In this document: one piece after another, positions 31,411-41,712 of the stretch
Layout: each line of letters starts with the position of its first letter
Position numbering within the stretch: position 1 is the first letter of the stretch
Origin: Leishmania mexicana MHOM/GT/2001/U1103
Lineage: Eukaryota > Euglenozoa > Kinetoplastea > Trypanosomatida > Trypanosomatidae
Assembly: GCF_000234665.1 (NCBI RefSeq)
Contig: NC_018337.1
Span: forward strand, 458,222-522,221
DNA: 64,000 bases
Direction: 5' to 3'
Notes under the pieces: model-generated
Seen by the model: only the letters and a program-made list of their open reading frames with translations
Told to the model about the DNA's origin: nothing
Database searches by the model: none
Made by a program: the position numbers and the translations under genes

Positions 31411-32832
31411 TTATGTGAAGCGGTGCTTCTCCTGCACATGCGCGTCAAACACCAGCTCGCCGGAGGTGAAGTCCGTAAATGTCTCCATGCTCGTTGTCTG
31501 GTAGCTCGACTTTAATATGAACTCTAGCACATGGTGTACCTGTGCAGGGTCGTTTACGAGAGTCAGTTCCGCAGGGACGCTCCGCGCCCCACCCTCTCCG
31601 CGGTGGTCGTGGCGATTGGCCTCAGTGCCATCCGCGGCAGCACTGCCGGCGGCACCCGTCGCCAATGAATTCTGCGTGCGCGGCCGAATCATGCGCTCAC
31701 TTGAGGTTCGGATGATGGGGAACCGCCACTCCGCCAGCGGCCGCTCGTGAGTCATACGCCACCGCGTCACCTCCTTCGACAATAAACGCACAGAGAGCAC
31801 CATACCGACTTCATCGCGGCCCGCAGTCCATACATCGCCACAGTCACTGTTGCAGCCGGCCCCGCTGCGGGCCCATGTTGTGGCAGTGGCGTCCGACGTG
31901 GGACTGCCCACGCCAGAGACAAACCGCAACGGGGACATAGGGGAGGCCGGCGAAGGCAGTGTCTGCCGCAGATCAACCGACTGCAGAAGAGCCTGCGGCA
32001 GCTGTTGTGGCGCCGGAAGGCCAGCTGTGTTACTGCTGCGCGCTAGCCTTTCAGCTGTGCTCTCTCCTCGCGAGCCCGCCACAGCGGTACCGCCTTCCGT
32101 GACGTCACTGTTGATGAGCACCGTCGCGCTGGTCAACGTGCTCTGCCCTGCTATCAGTGCCTGGCTGGAGAACGACAGCGAGCTGGAAAGGGGGAGCCGA
32201 GCCAGCCGCTGCTCGTGCTCCGACACGAGAGCCTCGATCTCTTCCATCACGCGGTTGTAGGCGATGGTGATCGTGGGATTGTGCGTCTCGCGGACGGTGA
32301 TGTGCACGCCTCCGAGCTTGTGCAAGACCTGCGTCACCGGCACGACGAACGGCTGCTCATGCTGCCGTTGAAGCGCCGCCAGCTCAGCTGCTTCGGCGAG
32401 CGTCAGCGACCGCGCGGAGGTCTCCGGGGAGGCGTCGAAGGACCTAGGAAACGCCGCTGCTGTCGCACCCGTCGGTAGTCGGAAAGAGGTATCTTGCTGC
32501 TGCGACTGGTTTTGCATTGTTGCGGGGTATCGGCCCCAAAAGCTCGACATCACAGACACTGCGGAGGTTAAGAGCGTGGTGGCCGACGGCGCCGCCGCAC
32601 CAGTGCTCACCGCAGCGCCAGAGCCGCGTGGCGCCGCGTGGTCGCGCAGCGTTGGGGGGCGCGGCCCGACGGGAGATTGGAACTCAATAGAGTAGAGAAT
32701 GGCGTACAGGAGGGCGGACAAGGCTGAGGGGGTGACGCGGATGGGCCTCGGCGGTGCATCGGGGACACTCGACGACGCTATCGAAGAGGCGGACGCCGCC
32801 GATGGCATGTAGCTGAAGACTTGGTAGTTCAT
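31411..32832 (-). CDS. ATG101-like (DUF1649, HORMA-type) protein
   Basis: The only in-frame ATG is at 32832-32830 (MNYQVFSYMPS), giving 473 residues; the frame extends further upstream only through non-ATG spacer. ATG101 is a small HORMA protein of the ATG1/ULK autophagy-initiation complex. Three short regions match its layout. PIRVTPSALSALLYAILYSI (about 30-49) resembles the N-terminal helix segment. HITVRETHNPTITIAYNRVM (about 175-195) sits where ATG101 has its conserved Tyr-Val-Arg strand and long helix. LSVRLLSKEVTRW followed by LAEWRFPIIR (about 346-375) resembles the family strand ending in a W-x-W-type motif before the C-terminal helices. The regions are separated by Ser/Ala/Thr-rich insertions, making the protein twice the usual length (about 218). 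The call is from remembered pattern and is moderate at best; another HORMA protein remains possible. Confidence 0.5.
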   Translation of the reverse strand: MNYQVFSYMPSAASASSIASSSVPDAPPRPIRVTPSALSALLYAILYSIEFQSPVGPRPPTLRDHAAPRGSGAAVSTGAAAPSATTLLTSAVSVMSSFWGRYPATMQNQSQQQDTSFRLPTGATAAAFPRSFDASPETSARSLTLAEAAELAALQRQHEQPFVVPVTQVLHKLGGVHITVRETHNPTITIAYNRVMEEIEALVSEHEQRLARLPLSSSLSFSSQALIAGQSTLTSATVLINSDVTEGGTAVAGSRGESTAERLARSSNTAGLPAPQQLPQALLQSVDLRQTLPSPASPMSPLRFVSGVGSPTSDATATTWARSGAGCNSDCGDVWTAGRDEVGMVLSVRLLSKEVTRWRMTHERPLAEWRFPIIRTSSERMIRPRTQNSLATGAAGSAAADGTEANRHDHRGEGGARSVPAELTLVNDPAQVHHVLEFILKSSYQTTSMETFTDFTSGELVFDAHVQEKHRFT

Positions 32833-34038
32833 ACTGCCAACGCGCCTGTTTTGTATGCTTGCGGAAGCAGCACGATGCGGAGGCCTCGTCAGGGGCACAC
32901 GGTGAAGAGTGCCACGGGACAATAAAAACAAAGCGAGCAGAGATGGCGAGTGGGGAGTGCCGGGCGCCGCACGGCGGCCCAGCTGTAACGAAGCGCAGAG
33001 CACGCGAAATAGAAGGTGAAAGCACGAGCGTGTGTATGCGCTGGCACAGATAACCAACTCACCACGAGGAGCCAGCGTGAGAGAAAACGGGAGGGGTGTA
33101 GTGGTGGTGGTGGTGGGGAGGGCAGAGAATCTATCGAGAGGGGGTAGAGGGAAAGGAGGAAGACACGTAGGCGCAGGTGCGCAAAGACAAGCACATAAAG
33201 CAGACGTACACACGAAGAGCAGCAAACAGAGGTTTATGGGTGGGAGAAAGGAAGAGAAGCAGGGAAGGGGGGTAGCAAATCACTGGATGGAAAGATAGGT
33301 AGGCAGAAATTAGCTGCTGCGTGTTGGTGTACGCATATGCGTGCGTGTGTGGGTGTGTAAAGAGTGGGAAGATTTGGCAGAGGTGCGGGACGCACACCCG
33401 CACACGCGATGCCAAGCGCGACGAGTTCAGACGATTAGCGAAAGGACGAAGAACAGGAAGGGATGGTACAGACATAGAGGTGCGGCCGAGAGGCCAGCGA
33501 GCGAACTCGGGCAAGGGAGTGTAGAGAGGTTTGGGGGGGGGGAGAGGGGGCCGTGCAACTCCCACGCATCCCTCGAGCGCGAGTATCGCACTCAGTGACT
33601 CCCCTCCCCCCTCCACACACACACACACACACGCCGCCAGCGTACTCGCGCATTCAGTTCGTGAGCTCGGCCGCCTGTGCTGGAGCATCTCCGCATGATT
33701 GGGATGCACTTGGACATGATCGTCCCGTCGGTGGATATTCCGTTTTGCATTGGCTTTTGTGTGTTCTACGAGCGGAACGCCTCGTGGTGCCAAACACACC
33801 TCTTTTCCTCCTCCCCCTTCTCCTCCATGGCAGCCCCGGCAACGTTTCCCTGCTTGCGCATGCTGGCATGGCGGCGACCAGGGGACGAAGGGAGCGGCGG
33901 TGTATGCGGGTACACGGGCGCGGCGAGCTAAAGGGGGACGGCTTTCTGTGCAGCTTCAACGGAGGCAGAGAAAACGCATGCGCATGCGCACGCGGACGAG
34001 AGACGCCTCGCCGCCGATGCAACGAGAGAATTCGCGCG
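32833..34038. other. Intergenic spacer
   Basis: No supportable gene. A CT-rich minus-strand region at about 33060-33120 lies upstream of the ATG101-like gene and fits its splice acceptor. There is a (CA)n run at 33614-33632. The stretch from about 33640 to 34038 is probably 3' UTR of the DUF167 gene. Confidence 0.6.
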
Positions 34039-34623
34039 TCACTCCCGAGACACCTTCTCCAGCACGGCTGTCAGCTCCGCACGGGTGCCAGGAAACACGA
34101 TCAGCACCGTCTTCTCTCGCGACGTGCCGCCACGCACGAGACTGACTTCGACGCGACCAGGAAATGCCGCCGCGGAGGGCGGGGTGCTTGACCCATCCGG
34201 CCGCTGTGAGCCACCAGCACCTCTGTGCGGCATCGACGACGAGGCAGAGCTGGTCGTTGCCACGTTTCTCGACTTTCCTTGTTTTCCGGATTTCTTGCCT
34301 CCCCCGCTCCTGCTAGTGGCGGAGTGGGCCGCAGTTGCACTGGCCGCTGCATCCGCCGCTAGCACCGTCGCATAGGAAGTGTCTTTCACGTACTCAGCAT
34401 GATCTGCCGTCATCGCAAGAAAGCCGCGCTCGATCAACTCGCCGAGGTAGCGGAGGAGCTCCGCGTTCGCTTGCCCGTCCACCGGTGGGGCCGCAATGCG
34501 CAGGTCGGCCTCTGTTAGCGTTGGCGTCACGGGTGCGGCAAACGCCGATGCACGGGCGCTGGGCTTGGCGTGGACGGTGAGCAGATACGCTCCTGGCTGC
34601 ACCTGGACTAGGCAAGGGAACAT
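34039..34623 (-). CDS. DUF167/UPF0235 (YggU/C15orf40) family protein with an internal insertion
   Basis: A small conserved family of unknown biochemical role found from bacteria to humans. From the ATG at 34623-34621 (MFPCLVQVQPGAYLL) the product has 194 residues. The family core is plain: YLLTVHAKPSARASAF (strand with the conserved KP-x-A), LRIAAPPVDGQANAELLRYL (the signature APPVDGKAN-type motif leading into the helix), and VEVSLVRGGTSREKTVLIV (the GxxSRxK strand). Typical members are about 100-125 residues. Here about 60 residues rich in Ser, Ala, Gly and Lys (including GGGKKSGKQGKSRN) are inserted between the helix and the last strands. Another ATG in frame at 34653 would add ten residues, and a longer frame opens at 34941; the AG-free pyrimidine-rich stretch just before 34653 suggests one of the two short starts. 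Low-complexity insertions in conserved folds are common in Leishmania. Confidence 0.85.
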   Translation of the reverse strand: MFPCLVQVQPGAYLLTVHAKPSARASAFAAPVTPTLTEADLRIAAPPVDGQANAELLRYLGELIERGFLAMTADHAEYVKDTSYATVLAADAAASATAAHSATSRSGGGKKSGKQGKSRNVATTSSASSSMPHRGAGGSQRPDGSSTPPSAAAFPGRVEVSLVRGGTSREKTVLIVFPGTRAELTAVLEKVSRE

Positions 34624-36046
34624 GCGGTGCAGGCAAACCCGCGTGACATGCATTCCCACGCACAGAGAACACAGGAGATAGGAGGAACGAAGGTGTGCGC
34701 CAGTGCCATTCGACTTTCTGATGATGCACCCCGCACCCCACAGCACAAGGACGCGGGGTGCCACAGAGCGAGAGAGTTGATGGACAGAATAGGATAGTGC
34801 AAGGAAAGGGCAATCGTGCCATACAGAGAGAGAGCTGGACAGGCATCTGCGTGCTCGGTGATCAGGGTAGAGAGTCGCAGGCAGCAAATTCGCTGAGCGT
34901 CGATACCCCATGCCACTTGTCCTGCACGCGTGCCGCTTCATCCTGCGCCTTTCGGGCTTTCACCGACTAACTTGCTTCAAGGACAGCTGACGCGAGCCCG
35001 CATGTGCTTTCACCTGCGCTACCAGGCGCAGCGTGAGTGGTCGGCTCACGTTTGGGTGGTTTCCTTCCTCCCTGCTACCATTGCAGTGCAGGCGCAGTCG
35101 TGAGCGGAAACAACAACACAAACGAAGGCGCCAACGGGGACCACTCGACCGTCGAGGAGGGCACTCATCATCGCGAAAGAGGTGACCACGAGAGGTCAGG
35201 GCCGCTGGGGAGTGGGACGGGAGTAGCAAACTTGAACATCGGAGGAACACTCGAGGATGCACAAGGAGTTGGGTGGGACGGGTGAGGCGCCTCAACCACA
35301 AAAGGGAAGAGTGATGCCGCACTCGTCGAGATGCCGCGCTCTTTCGCGCCCCCCCAACCCCTTCGTAGGGCAGCACTAACAGGCCTCTGCACCCATGATT
35401 TTCGAAGTAAGTACACACACGCACACGTGCGATAGGCAATCCACCTGCGCTTTGCTTCGACATCCACTCTTGGTAGCCCACCCCCCGCCTGTCCACGCTA
35501 AGAGAGCAAGCTCCACGCGGCCGCCAACAAAGAAAATGCAAGGCAGAAAAAGGATGCGGAGCACTAGAAATGTGACTCACCCCCGCCCCCCACACGCAGA
35601 GCCAAAGGCACTTCCTCCTCACGAGGCAGCGCCGCAGGAAGCAGCTTTTCCAGATGTCATCGCCGCTGCTACCGCGCGCACAAAGCGAACCTACGAAGAT
35701 GATACCAGTTTCACAGCGTAAGCCATTTCCTGCCAATCTATCCGCCGCCATCGAGAGTTGGCCTCGCTGATGACCCGGTCGCAGCCGCAACAACGTGTCA
35801 TGCAGGCGTCGCCTGCGGTCTCTTTGTCCTTTGAGCGGCACACAATACGCCGATCCATGGCAATTCGCCCACCCCCTACTAGACGCGTGTGCCTCTGCGT
35901 GTGTGTGTACGCCCGAAACCGAGAGACACAGAAAGGGGAGGTGATGGGGGTGATGATCTTGCGATCACACGCACACCCTCCTCCACTCTTTTACCCTGGA
36001 CTCGTATCATCCCCTGTTGTTCGTCTCGCTATCCTCCTCGGTCGAT
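34624..36046. other. Intergenic spacer
   Basis: No supportable gene. A 293-codon minus-strand frame (34960-35841) opens at GTG and lacks recognisable domains or coding-like composition. The stretch is probably the 3' UTR of the Nudix-like gene plus the leader of the DUF167 gene. Confidence 0.55.
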
Positions 36047-37399
36047 TCACTTTTCATGAAGAGATGAGTAGAGGTCGATCGACTTGCGTCCCATGTGATC
36101 GTGTCGCAGCGGAATCAGGCCATCGTCGCTTTCCCGCCCCTCCTGGAAGTTGTACTGAGGCACCGGGTAAGCTGTCTTGCCCTCCTGCGGAACCCGCTGC
36201 CACTTCGGGTAGGGGATAGAGCTGTACACCATGTCCATGTCGTTTGCCTCCTCCAGCAGCGCCGGTTTCTCTGGCTCCAGCACTTGAGCTTCCTCCTCCG
36301 CGGTCGCTGGGCGCTCATCAAAGACGGCGCGCACGCCGAAGGGGAAGTCCTTCTCGTAGGCGAAGCGCCGCACATACTTGGAGGTGCGGTCCTCTGGCGT
36401 AGTCTCTGGGTGGAACATGTCGCCTGGCAGCAGCACTGTAGCCACCTTCTCCTGGCCATGATGGTACAGCACAGGTTGCACCTTGCGTGGCACGTCGCGG
36501 TTTGTCTTCTTGGTCAAAGCTGCAAAGGTTGGGAACTCGTTGTGCAGTTCTGAGAGCGCAATCACGTTGGGCGTGGGCATGTTCATGATGCCGGCGTTGA
36601 AGCGTGCGAGCGCCTCCATCGGCGACACCCACACAAGCTTTTCGCCGACGGTGGAGAGTGTGTACTGAACATCCGGAATCTTCTCCAGCGTCACGAGGTA
36701 GCTCAAGTTCGCGAAACGGAAGGTTTCGGTAGTGGGGGTCACTATCGTGCGAAACGGCATCAGCTGAGAGAGCGTCGATTCCATAGGCAGCTCAAGTACA
36801 TCCATCAGCTGCCGCATCGCCTTGGGGTACTGGTTGCAGATCAGGAACCACCGCCGCGGTCCAGGAGGGCCCTCGACCTCTGCCACCACACCGCCCTCCT
36901 TTGGGATCAGCAAGAGGTTTGTCTGCACAAAGAGCGCGCGCATGGCTGCTAGGCGATGGTGCAGGTCGGCCCACTGTGTCGTCACACCGCGCCGTCGCAG
37001 CACCTTGTTCCAGTCCTCCGACGTGTCCTCCAGGGACACAGGAAAGGACGGCAGCACAAACTGATCCTTCACGTACTGCCCCTTCGACTCACGGTACATC
37101 ATTAGGACCTTGTAGTCGTTGTCCTCGCCAGCCGCGACCTTGGCGGGGTCAATGTGCTTGTTGTGACCGACAAGGATCGTCGTGGCGGCGCGGCGCGCCG
37201 GGATCGGCTCTCCTAGCTTCGGCTTCTCACCGTACTCACGGTCGGCAAACGGGACCGGAGTGGACCAGTAGTCCTTGAACTGCTCTTTGTACGGGCTCTG
37301 TTGAACGTCCAGCAGCAGGTTTCGAATACCAGGTTTCGCGCGGAAGTCGGGGCTCTCACCCGAGACGTTCAGCAGCAGCCGGAGTAGCGTCCTGCGCAT
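36047..37399 (-). CDS. Nudix-fold protein (NUDT19-like) with a destroyed Nudix box, probably mitochondrial
   Basis: 450 residues from ATG 37399-37397. The N-terminus MRRTLLRLLLNVSG is basic and hydrophobic without acidic residues, typical of mitochondrial import. The fold resembles NUDT19-type Nudix hydrolases: AATTILVGHN (about 71-80), YKVLMMYRESKGQYVKDQFV (about 96-115, where NUDT19 has VLLLRR...FMPGAHVFPGG), and HRLAAMRALFVQTNLLLI (about 148-165), which sits where active enzymes have HRVxAIRExFEEAGVLLL. In that helix R154 remains, but the Nudix Glu residues are replaced (positions 155, 158 and 159 are Ala, Val and Gln) and the AG is TN. Metal binding and pyrophosphate hydrolysis are therefore not expected. 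Such pseudo-Nudix proteins serve as structural or RNA-binding subunits in mitochondrial machines (for example mL46 of mitoribosomes); trypanosomatids also have a mitochondrial Nudix mRNA factor, MERS1. I cannot tell whether this is either of these. Confidence 0.75.
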   Translation of the reverse strand: MRRTLLRLLLNVSGESPDFRAKPGIRNLLLDVQQSPYKEQFKDYWSTPVPFADREYGEKPKLGEPIPARRAATTILVGHNKHIDPAKVAAGEDNDYKVLMMYRESKGQYVKDQFVLPSFPVSLEDTSEDWNKVLRRRGVTTQWADLHHRLAAMRALFVQTNLLLIPKEGGVVAEVEGPPGPRRWFLICNQYPKAMRQLMDVLELPMESTLSQLMPFRTIVTPTTETFRFANLSYLVTLEKIPDVQYTLSTVGEKLVWVSPMEALARFNAGIMNMPTPNVIALSELHNEFPTFAALTKKTNRDVPRKVQPVLYHHGQEKVATVLLPGDMFHPETTPEDRTSKYVRRFAYEKDFPFGVRAVFDERPATAEEEAQVLEPEKPALLEEANDMDMVYSSIPYPKWQRVPQEGKTAYPVPQYNFQEGRESDDGLIPLRHDHMGRKSIDLYSSLHEK

Positions 37400-39602
37400 G
37401 ACTGCGATGACGCGCTACGCGCGGGAGCGGGAGATGCCGGAGGGCGCAGGGAGGAGGAAGAGGGGGGAGGAGGGCGAGGGAAGGAGAAAATGGTCAGGGA
37501 GATGCGCACGCTCGCACGCACGCGCTCCCGTACGTGAAGAGGCGGGCAAAAAAAAAAGAGGAGACACAAGAAAAGGAAAGACGACCAAAGCCACAGCGGA
37601 CGCCCTCTCTACGAACGAACTCAGAATGGGGACGCGCCCGCCTAGTCTCAGCGCGTTCTCTGTGAAGTGCCGGTGTGCCGCGTGTACGTGGGTGCCTGTG
37701 TGAGCCGAGGACGTGATGCCAAAGAGCGGTGAGGGAGTGGTAAAGATGCCAAGCAGATGACCCCAACACCAGCCACCTTCCTACTTCTCTATGGCCTCTA
37801 CACACACCACAAGCACGCGCACGCCAATTGGCAATGGCGGATGGCCACAGGTCTTGCTATCAGCGGACTACTTCTGGACACGAAACGAACGATATGAGGA
37901 AGGGTGTGTGCGCCTCAAGGCGACAGAGTGAGGGGGCACGTTGAGTTTTCGTCTCCGTCGATTCCGGCGGGTGGTGGTGGTGGTGGGGAGACGTACGCAC
38001 AGACACAGGCAGACGGGCAGATAGGCAGGTATGTGATGGACACGGCGATACGCATGCATGATCTTCGCTTTTTTTGTTTTCTTGAATGACATCGGTGGAG
38101 GCTGTGAGGATGCACCACACGTGCGTGCCTGCTTGCGTGGCCACGGCGCGCACTTCTCTTGTCTGTGCGCTACGGCTCTTTCAAGAGGAGTGGGGAGGGG
38201 TATGGGGTGGGGGGGGGGAGGGGGAGGACAGCAGGGGTGGCGCGCTGACGGACAGAAGAAGAGGGAGCAAGAGAGGAGTGGCAAGCACGACACGGGAGAG
38301 ACGGAGAGCAGACAGCTCGAAAAAGAACAAAGGATGAGCGCGGCAAAAATCATCATGGCGACGACACCATCACAGGTCAGCTCAGCGCTGCCGCTTCCCA
38401 TGCAGCAGGTGCCAGGGTACACGTGAAAGGCCTCAAGGCAACAAGAGAGTATGATGCAGCCGCAGAAGATAGGCACCAACACGAGAACTGTGCACCTGCA
38501 CGTTCTTCTGCGTGCCGGGCTTTCAGCCACGTCCTCTGTGAGAACAACAGGATGCCATACACATGCGGTCAGGGGGAGGTGTTAGCGTGCGTGTGTGTGT
38601 GTGCGTGTGCAGCGCATAAGCGGCAACCCTGCACCAGCCGCTACCTCCGTTCCTTTCTTCGTGGTTTGGTGACGTACGGTTATGTGCGTCACTTGCATGC
38701 GTCGTGACGGGCGAGTCAAGGAGCGACAGGCAAGACGCGACTCGACAACGGGTTACCGTGTTGAAACAGAAAAAAAACAAAGGAAACAGTGGAGGACAAA
38801 GACGCGGTGAGCGGTGTTGGAGGAGACAGCCAAGAGAACCCGAACATGTATCCTGGAGCCCACACCCACACCCGCACCCACAAACAGAAACACAGACAGA
38901 GTCGATTGGCATCTCCGGAGCGCCAAAACAGCCGTTCTAACACGAAAAAAGAAGCTGAAAAAAGGGGGAGGGGAGGGATGAGGCTGAGCGGCTGCCGCAT
39001 GAGAGTTGCTTCCCTTGGAAAGGCTCCCTTGCGTCGTGTACCCAGGGAGGGGAGAGATGGCGCACCCACGCACACGCGCGCAAATTTTTCTCTGGCAAAG
39101 CGCTGTCACCCCACCCACCCCTCACGTATGTCTTGACGCAAATCGTGCGCGTCTCCATCGCTTCTCGTGTGCTTGCCTCCCCCACTCTTCTCTTTCCCGT
39201 TTTTTTTTTCGCTTCGCCGAAGCACCCTTCACCTCCTCCTGGTCGGCATGCCTTTACTGGTGCGCTGTGCTTCCTTCGACGAAACATGTGGCCTCTTCGC
39301 CTTTCTTTCGTTGTTGTTCCCGGCAGCGCCATCCCACCCTTCTCCGCTTACTAGAGAGCACGAATACGAAACAAGACAACAACTGGACTTTCCTACACAC
39401 ACACACACACGAACGCACGCACACACGCGCGGACGGGCACCGCACAACTGACAGCCCCGAGAGGGAGGAGCGCTCGGCTTCCGTGAAGCTTCGCCGTGTA
39501 GCCGTCCCCCCTTTTGATGTCTCGGTCGTGCTCAGTGTCACGCAGTGTGGGAGCTGTGCTGTGCCTCTGCATCGCCGCCCCCCTCACCCATCTACGCCAG
39601 CT
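37400..39602. other. Intergenic spacer (2.2 kb)
   Basis: No supportable gene. Contents are CT-rich minus-strand tracts upstream of the Nudix-like gene (37440-37560), purine-rich plus-strand sequence with G runs near 38195-38225, a GT run at about 38590-38602, and CA-rich sequence near 39395-39425. The long minus frame 37868-38530 opens at GTG and is low-complexity. Confidence 0.55.
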
Positions 39603-40139
39603 TTAGTAGTCGCGATCGAAGCGCGAGCGCGAGATGGCGGAGCGGCGGTCGCGGTTGCGGTTACGCTCGTTCCGCTCCGCCCCAGAGATGCGGCGGCGGC
39701 GTGGGGCCGCCTTGACGCCGCGGCGGTCATTGTTGTCACGGTCGCGACCGCGTCCAAAGCCACCATTGCCGTTGTCACCACCAAGGGCTCCACGGCGGCG
39801 GCGGCCCTCGGGGTTGGCAAGACGACGGCGGCTGGCGCCAAAGCTGCCACTGCCGGTGCTCACTGCGTTGCCACCGCGACGGCGTCCGCCGTCGGTGCGG
39901 AAGCGGCGGCGTCCGCTCTCGGGCTTGTTACCTCCAGGGCGGTTGGCGCTGCCGCGAGAGCGACTGCCACTGGTGTTGCTGTTGTTATTCCGCTGACGCT
40001 GGCTGCTGCTGCCTTGGCGGTTGACAGTCTTCTTGTCGTTGTTTCCACCAGACTGGTTGCCGCGGTGACGGCGGCGGAGCTCCTTGTCGATTTTCTGCTC
40101 CTTGATAATCTCGGAAAGCGGGCGGTCAGCGATCTCCAT
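39603..40139 (-). CDS. RGG/Arg-rich nucleic-acid-binding protein with a possible UAP56-binding N-terminus
   Basis: 178 residues from ATG 40139-40137. The first 25 residues, beginning MEIADRPLSEIIKEQKIDKE, form a short amphipathic helix whose LSEIIKEQ core resembles the UAP56-binding motif (consensus around LDDIIK) found at the ends of mRNA-export adaptors such as ALY/REF, UIF and CHTOP. The rest is low-complexity: Asn/Gln/Ser-rich (about 30-60), then repeated Arg-Gly and Arg-Arg blocks (RRRFRTDGGRRRGG, GGFGRGRDRDNNDRRG) with few hydrophobic residues, ending RSRFDRDY. There is no RRM. Such RGG proteins bind RNA and are arginine-methylated. The frame extends upstream to 40664 only without a better ATG. 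An acceptor AG lies five bases before the ATG. CHTOP- or UIF-like export adaptors are the closest conceptual match; this is inference from a short motif. Confidence 0.8.
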   Translation of the reverse strand: MEIADRPLSEIIKEQKIDKELRRRHRGNQSGGNNDKKTVNRQGSSSQRQRNNNSNTSGSRSRGSANRPGGNKPESGRRRFRTDGGRRRGGNAVSTGSGSFGASRRRLANPEGRRRRGALGGDNGNGGFGRGRDRDNNDRRGVKAAPRRRRISGAERNERNRNRDRRSAISRSRFDRDY

Positions 40140-40144
40140 GGTGA

Positions 40145-40146
40145 CT
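40145..40146 (-). promoter_or_regulatory. Candidate spliced-leader acceptor AG for the RGG protein gene
   Basis: Minus-strand context CTCCACTCGCAG then TCACC and the ATG at 40139. It follows pyrimidine-rich sequence (TTTTCCTCGGCCTCC). A second AG (ACGCAG) lies about 25 bases further upstream. The proximal site would leave five leader bases. Confidence 0.4.
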
Positions 40147-41712
40147 GCGAGTGGAGGCCGAGGAAAAGGCTGCGTGATATGAAAAGTGAGGGACCAGTGG
40201 CAGACCCCAGGAGAGGCGGCGGTGTGCAGTGCTCCGGTGTCGGGGGAGGGAGGGAGGGAGAGGGAGAGGGGGGGGGGTAGGAGATCTATAAGTATCACAA
40301 GGCGAGTAGAACAGAATGCAAAGTGAACGCCAGATGGACACCAACGAAAACGCGCACCTGACACAGAGACAGTGCGTTGTCCAAGACAAATACGGACTAA
40401 GACAGAGAGAAAAGGAGGGTGACGTACAACCGGTAGAGCACCGCGGTGCGAGGAGGCTGACGGGGGGGGGAACACGGCAGGAGAGCGAGGGAGAAGAGAG
40501 GTAGAGGCGGGGGTGGGGGTGGGGAGAGAGATGGCGCAGAAGCTTGATCCATGCAGAGAAAACAGACAAGAACCTCTGCCACTCCGTGCGATGGTGAGCG
40601 TGTTTGTGGATGCATGTTTGCATGTTGTACACAGCAGCGGTAACGATCGTGTCGTCGCGTGCAAAACCAGGGAGGGAGGGAGGGAGGGAGATAAAAGGGA
40701 GGGGTTGGATCAGTGTGCAGGCAGTGGCAACAGTGGAGAGTCGAACCACGGTAGCGAAAGAGGCCTGGCACGTCTACGTAGAAGCAGCCGAGATTCGACG
40801 ATGGCGTCGCGATGGTGCAGAAAGGTGCTCGAGGACGCGTTCGGCAGGACAGCGGCGATCGTTGTAGCTGGGGCAAGGAGGTTGCAAAGGTATTGAGGGG
40901 TGAGGGAGTCGCAGACTCGATATTGCCTCTCCATCTCTCCTCGTCTCTTGCTTCATATTCGACGCTGAAGTCGGTCCTTGACAGAAAAGTCGCTCAGGGT
41001 GGTTGTCTGCCAAGCTCGAAACGGCGCGGACGCCGTTTCCCACGCTTGCATCTCTTCCCTGCTCTCCCCTCGCCTCACTCACACAATTCACACGTTTCGC
41101 ATTCAGCTCCAGCACTGCCAAGGCCCCTGCGAGACGTGGCGACTGTGCACGCGAGCGAGGGAGAGAAGCGGATACAGAGAACGACAGTGAAGGCCTATGC
41201 AAACGTGTAATAAACGGCGGAGGAGAAGCATCAACCCCTCCCGCCTCCTAAAAGCGTCAGGAGACACGGGAGCACACCCCTGATCGAGAGGGGAAGCAAG
41301 TGCGCCAACAGCGAGCGAGCTCCCCTCCTCCCCTCACCCCTCCCTCCCAAAAATAAAAAGAGAAATGGACGCCAGAAGCCAAAGAAAAGCGTTGAAAAAA
41401 AACGAAAAAAAAGGGATACAGACGCACCAAAACCACCACCACCTGATGCGCGGTGTTCACATGATTCCGCTGCTTGCGTCTTTCATGCCAATACCAATAA
41501 TATGGTGTTCAGGCACCCTAAACCCTCTCTCTCACCTACGTTTCACATGTAGGTGGGTGCAGGTGCGCACGCGCGTAGCCACAACAGCACAGACACATAC
41601 TGAGCGACGCAAATTCGAAAACAGCAACAAAAAAAAAGGATGTACTCCGAAGCCGCTCAGAGAGGAAACAAAAGAGGCGCGCGGTGGCGGACCATGCTGA
41701 GGGAGGGGGGAG
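40147..41712. other. Intergenic spacer between the RGG gene and the truncated SIDER2
   Basis: No supportable gene. Minus-strand pyrimidine tracts (40230-40280, 40470-40530, 40670-40700) fit the RGG gene leader. Poly-A tracts on the plus strand near 41345-41410 and 41620-41640 lie in the 3' UTR of the coiled-coil gene. Confidence 0.6.

Noticed and set aside
34960..35841. 293-codon minus-strand frame between the Nudix-like and DUF167 genes
   Set aside because: Opens at GTG, with no recognisable domain and irregular composition. More likely 3' UTR.
37868..38530. 220-codon minus-strand frame with hydrophobic segments
   Set aside because: Opens at GTG and consists of Cys/Leu/Ser and Pro runs from CT-rich sequence. 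Apparent membrane spans are a composition effect.
39006..40280. 424-codon plus-strand frame antisense to the RGG gene
   Set aside because: Its Ala/Val/Thr-rich translation is the complement of Arg/Gly codons, and the first part is CA/CT-rich spacer.
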